A stretch of 7,782 nt of DNA from positions 1 to 7,782 of the forward strand of contig CAAGRM010000245.1 in NCBI GenBank assembly GCA_900772675.1, written 5' to 3'. Shown piece after piece: positions 5,418 to 7,782 of this stretch (position 1 is its first letter; every line of letters starts with the position of its first letter). The position numbers were made by a program, and so were the translations under genes. The notes below the pieces were generated by a model that made no database searches, had not been told where the DNA came from, and saw nothing but the letters and a program-made list of their open reading frames with translations. This stretch comes from Lachnospiraceae bacterium. Lineage in GTDB: Bacteria > Bacillota > Clostridia > Lachnospirales > Lachnospiraceae.

Positions 5418-6316
5418 AGATAGGATATGAGATAACAGGATACCGAAAGGCAGAAAAAAGAATGATACCGATACAATGGAAACAAAAAGAACAAGAGATG
5501 ATGCATGTCAATGAAGCAAAAAACGGTGTGGTTTATCTGACGTGGCCGGCACTGGAAAAGCTTTCCATGATCCGCCATGCATTTTCAACGCGACTTGGAG
5601 GCGTAAGCAGTGGATATCTTTCCAGTATGAACCTCAGCTATTCACGTGGGGATGAGCCGGAAAATGTACGGGAAAACTATCGCAGATTCTGTGAAGCGGC
5701 AGGATTTGCGATGGAACAGATTGTGACGTCTGACCAGACGCATACGACGAATGTCCGCTATGTGACCAAAAGAGACTGTGGAAGCGGCGTGACAAGAGAA
5801 CGTGATTTTCATGAAATTGACGGAATGATTACGGATGAGCCGGGTGTTGTGCTTGCAACGTTCTATGCGGATTGCGTGCCGCTGTATTTTGTCGATCCGG
5901 TGCACCGCGCGATCGGACTTTCGCATTCTGGCTGGCGGGGAACGGTTCATAAAATGGGGCAGGTGACCCTCAATGCCATGCAGGAACGGTTTGGAACGGA
6001 AGCGAAAGATGTGATTGCGGCAATCGGCCCGTCGATCTGCCAGGACTGCTATGAGGTGAGTGGTGACGTGATCGAAGAGTTCCGGGCAGCATTCCCGGAA
6101 ACACTGCATGAGAAACTGTTCTACGGAAAACCAGATGGAAAATACCAGTTAAATCTCTGGGAGGCGAATCATCAGATTCTTCTTGCGGCAGGAGTGCCGG
6201 AGAAGCAGATTCATCTGCCGAACCTCTGCACCTGCTGCAATCCGGAGCTTCTCTATTCCCACCGTGCGTCGAAGGGAAAACGTGGAAATCTGGCAGCATT
6301 TCTCTCTCTGATCTGA
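5411..6316 (+). CDS. pgeF: Peptidoglycan editing factor / multicopper-oxidase-like purine nucleosidase family (PgeF, YfiH/YlmD)
   Basis: A member of the YfiH/YlmD/LACC1 family. E. coli PgeF keeps wrong amino acids out of the first position of peptidoglycan stem peptides, and related proteins act on purine nucleosides (phosphorylase and adenosine deaminase activities); which applies here cannot be decided. The metal ligands are visible as His111 (SDQTHTTNV), Cys155 (YADCVPLYF) and His172 (SHSGWRGT). HAFSTRLGGVSSG (56-68), the IGPSICQDCYEV block (205-215) and the C-terminal CTCCNPELLYSHR (273-285) fit the family. Numbering is for the ATG at 5411, which overlaps yraN by seven bases and has AGGGA just upstream. 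The start is uncertain: the first 30 codons are A-rich and hold four ATA codons, unlike the rest, so the ATGs at 5462 or 5498/5501 may be used. The core is certain. Confidence 0.92.
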   Translation: MVKIGYEITGYRKAEKRMIPIQWKQKEQEMMHVNEAKNGVVYLTWPALEKLSMIRHAFSTRLGGVSSGYLSSMNLSYSRGDEPENVRENYRRFCEAAGFAMEQIVTSDQTHTTNVRYVTKRDCGSGVTRERDFHEIDGMITDEPGVVLATFYADCVPLYFVDPVHRAIGLSHSGWRGTVHKMGQVTLNAMQERFGTEAKDVIAAIGPSICQDCYEVSGDVIEEFRAAFPETLHEKLFYGKPDGKYQLNLWEANHQILLAAGVPEKQIHLPNLCTCCNPELLYSHRASKGKRGNLAAFLSLI

Positions 6317-6338
6317 AAAAAGGAAGCGGAATAAAAGA

Positions 6339-6392
6339 AAAAACGGATCTGTTCTCCCCCGGGAATCCGGTAAGGAGAACAGATCCGTTTTT
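6339..6392. terminator. Bidirectional terminator between pgeF and prs
   Basis: A perfect 19-bp stem: AAAAACGGATCTGTTCTCC (6339-6357) pairs with its exact complement at 6374-6392. The loop (6358-6373) can form a further CCGG/CCGG mini-stem. The A tract on the left and T tract on the right give a U tract in either direction, so it can end both pgeF from the left and prs from the right. It lies 22 bases after the pgeF stop and 34 bases beyond the prs stop. Confidence 0.95.
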
Positions 6393-6426
6393 GCACTGTT
6401 GGAAATGCCAGACACGCTCTGGGAGC

Positions 6427-7590
6427 TTATCTGTGTTTCGACAGCAGTTTGTTGATTTTTTCTGTTGTAGACTGTACTTTTGCAACAGATACATCATGGT
6501 TCAGTGTATCAATGATGCTTGCCATATATTTGCTCATCTCAGCCGGCTCATACCATGGACGGGAAACAAGCTCCGGTGTGCGGTAAGTCAGGTCAGTGGT
6601 GATGACTTTGCTGATATAGCCTTTGTCATAGTAAGCATCAAATTTTTCAAGACCATCGGTGAAAAGACCAAACGTAGTGCAGACGAAGACGTGATTTGCG
6701 CCGCGTTCCTTGACCTGTTTTGCAACGTCGAGCATACTTTCACCGGAGGAAATCATATCATCGATGATGATAACATCTTTTCCGGCTACGGAATCGCCCA
6801 GGAACTCATGGGCTACGATCGGGTTCTTTCCGTTTACAATGGTGGAATAGTCTCTTCTCTTGTAGAACATACCCATATCGACGCCAAGTACGTTGGAAAA
6901 GTATACGGCACGTGCCATGGCTCCCTCATCCGGGCTGATGACCATCAGATGATCGTTGTCAATCGTCAGATCCGGAACAGAACGGAGAAGGGCTTTTAAA
7001 AACTGGTAGGTTGGCATGAAATTATCAAAGCCGCCAAGAGGAATGGCGTTCATGACGCGCGGATCGTGTGCATCAAAGGTGATGAAGTTGGAAACTCCCA
7101 TATTCATCAGCTCCTGCAGAGCAAGTGCGCAGTCGAGAGACTCACGTTTGGTGCGTTTGTGCTGTCTTCCTTCATAGATAAAAGGCATAATTACATTGAT
7201 ACGGTGTGCCTTTCCGGTAGCAGCAGCGATGATACGTTTCAGATCCTGATAGTGATCGTCCGGTGACATATGGTTTTCGTATCCGCATACCTTGTAGGTG
7301 ATGCTGTAGTTGCAGACATCGACAAGGATGTAAAGATCAGCGCCACGGACAGATTCGTTAATCTTTCCCTTTGCTTCTCCGGAGCCGAAGCGAGGGCATT
7401 CACAGTCAATCAGGAAAGAATCCTCAGAATAACCGGAAAACGGAACTCCGCTGCGACGTTTTGTCAGTTCACGACGGAACTGTACCAGATACGAATCGAC
7501 TTTTTTTGCCATTTCCATGCTGCCCGGCAAAGCGGCGAGCTTGATCGGGGCGACCGGAATGGAATTTTCAAGTAAATCTAAATTAGCCAT
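6427..7590 (-). CDS. prs: Ribose-phosphate pyrophosphokinase, long divergent clostridial form
   Basis: Makes PRPP from ribose 5-phosphate and ATP, feeding purine, pyrimidine, His, Trp and NAD synthesis. Seen in the 387 residues: a type I phosphoribosyltransferase fold with the PRPP-binding loop DVIIIDDMISSGES (272-285), the NESVRGADLYIL segment (78-89), a flexible-loop equivalent GRQHKRTKRES (141-151), FDAHDPRVM (172-180) in place of the usual DLHA-type metal loop, and VISPDEGAMARA (217-228). Classical bacterial Prs is about 315 residues; this one has an altered N-terminal region with an insertion (about 40-75) and a C-terminal tail (about 340-387). The start ATG is at 7590-7588, with GGAGG (7600-7596 on this strand) five bases before it. 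It converges on pgeF with a shared terminator and has a strong promoter, so it is monocistronic here. The product could be regulated differently from class I Prs; that is not shown. Confidence 0.9.
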   Translation of the reverse strand: MANLDLLENSIPVAPIKLAALPGSMEMAKKVDSYLVQFRRELTKRRSGVPFSGYSEDSFLIDCECPRFGSGEAKGKINESVRGADLYILVDVCNYSITYKVCGYENHMSPDDHYQDLKRIIAAATGKAHRINVIMPFIYEGRQHKRTKRESLDCALALQELMNMGVSNFITFDAHDPRVMNAIPLGGFDNFMPTYQFLKALLRSVPDLTIDNDHLMVISPDEGAMARAVYFSNVLGVDMGMFYKRRDYSTIVNGKNPIVAHEFLGDSVAGKDVIIIDDMISSGESMLDVAKQVKERGANHVFVCTTFGLFTDGLEKFDAYYDKGYISKVITTDLTYRTPELVSRPWYEPAEMSKYMASIIDTLNHDVSVAKVQSTTEKINKLLSKHR

Positions 7591-7636
7591 AGAAACCTCC
7601 AGTAATCGACATTTTTTACAAAGCTTTTACTTCCTA

Positions 7637-7665
7637 TTTATATCATTGAAGAAAGGGCGCGTCAA
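7637..7665 (-). promoter_or_regulatory. Sigma-A promoter for prs
   Basis: On the minus strand, -35 TTGACG (7665-7660), a 17-base spacer and -10 TATAAA (7642-7637), with a TG one base upstream of the -10 forming an extended -10. Transcription would start near 7630, giving a leader of about 40 bases with the GGAGG site at its end. Five of six bases match consensus in each box. Confidence 0.85.
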
Positions 7666-7782
7666 GCAAAAAACGAAAGAATCCTTGCTTTTTGTGCAGG
7701 TTGTTGTTATTATAATGAATGAATGCCCGGAAGGTATGCAAAAAATGAACTGCCTTGTTTAACCATCTTACTTAAAGGTTCA
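7666..7782 (+). promoter_or_regulatory. Upstream flank of prs with a rightward -10-like box
   Basis: This end segment holds a perfect TATAAT (7711-7716) facing right. The nearest TTG-type -35 candidate (TTGCTT, 7685-7690) is 20 bases away, longer than normal. A gene beyond the window edge could be transcribed divergently from prs. Otherwise only very short reading frames are seen, such as an ATG at 7736 closing at 7762. I see no RNA gene or repeat here. Confidence 0.35.

Noticed and set aside
5642..6497. Minus-strand frames of 155 and 175 codons opposite pgeF
   Set aside because: They are shadows of the pgeF coding frame, and one also crosses the bidirectional terminator.
7736..7762. Eight-codon frame at the right edge as a leader peptide
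   Set aside because: The GGAAGG before it is too close, the downstream gene is not visible, and there is no attenuator structure in view.
1..7782. Search for a new defence, mobile or RNA-based system
   Set aside because: Every substantial interval is filled by conserved housekeeping genes in a familiar order; no direct-repeat arrays, insertion-sequence ends, integrase or tRNA-like structures were seen.

Overview
This is a core-genome stretch from a low-to-moderate GC Firmicute, most likely a Clostridia/Lachnospiraceae member. The assignment rests on the gene order (rpsP-khpA-rimM-trmD-rplS-lepB-rbgA-rnhB-yraN-pgeF, then a converging long-form prs), strong AGGAG-type ribosome binding sites, a gram-positive-size signal peptidase I, an RNase HII with the Firmicutes N-terminal extension, and an RbgA-type GTPase. 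Genus cannot be fixed from the sequence alone.

Layout on the plus strand. Positions 1-198 hold the 3' half of rpsP (ribosomal protein S16), but its 5' side does not read as S16. The KH-domain protein KhpA follows (220-450) and is closed by an intrinsic terminator (460-494). After a leader with a long-range inverted repeat come rimM (599-1105) and trmD (1124-2248); TrmD is about 130-145 residues longer than usual. A good sigma-A promoter overlaps the end of trmD and drives rplS (2336-2683) through a roughly 75-nt leader; rplS ends in its own terminator. A tight cluster then runs lepB (2758-3324), rbgA (3352-4194), rnhB (4241-5008), yraN (5055-5417) and pgeF (5411-6316). A 19-bp perfect stem flanked by A and T tracts (6339-6392) serves as a shared terminator with prs, which lies on the minus strand (7590-6427) behind a near-consensus promoter at 7665-7637. 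The last ~180 bases are the prs upstream region, with a -10-like box facing right.

The genes group around making ribosomes and translating accurately: S16 and L19 are structural proteins, RimM matures the 30S head, RbgA matures the 50S subunit, TrmD makes m1G37 in tRNA and KhpA binds RNA. Secretion (LepB), genome upkeep (RnhB, YraN), cell wall/nucleoside housekeeping (PgeF) and PRPP supply (Prs) complete the set.

No mobile element, CRISPR array, RNA gene or defence system is visible, and I found no convincing new system. The points most worth a second look are the broken-looking 5' part of rpsP, the TrmD C-terminal extension together with a Glu at the catalytic Asp169 position, the overlapping terminator/anti-Shine-Dalgarno arrangement between rplS and lepB, and the divergent Prs.
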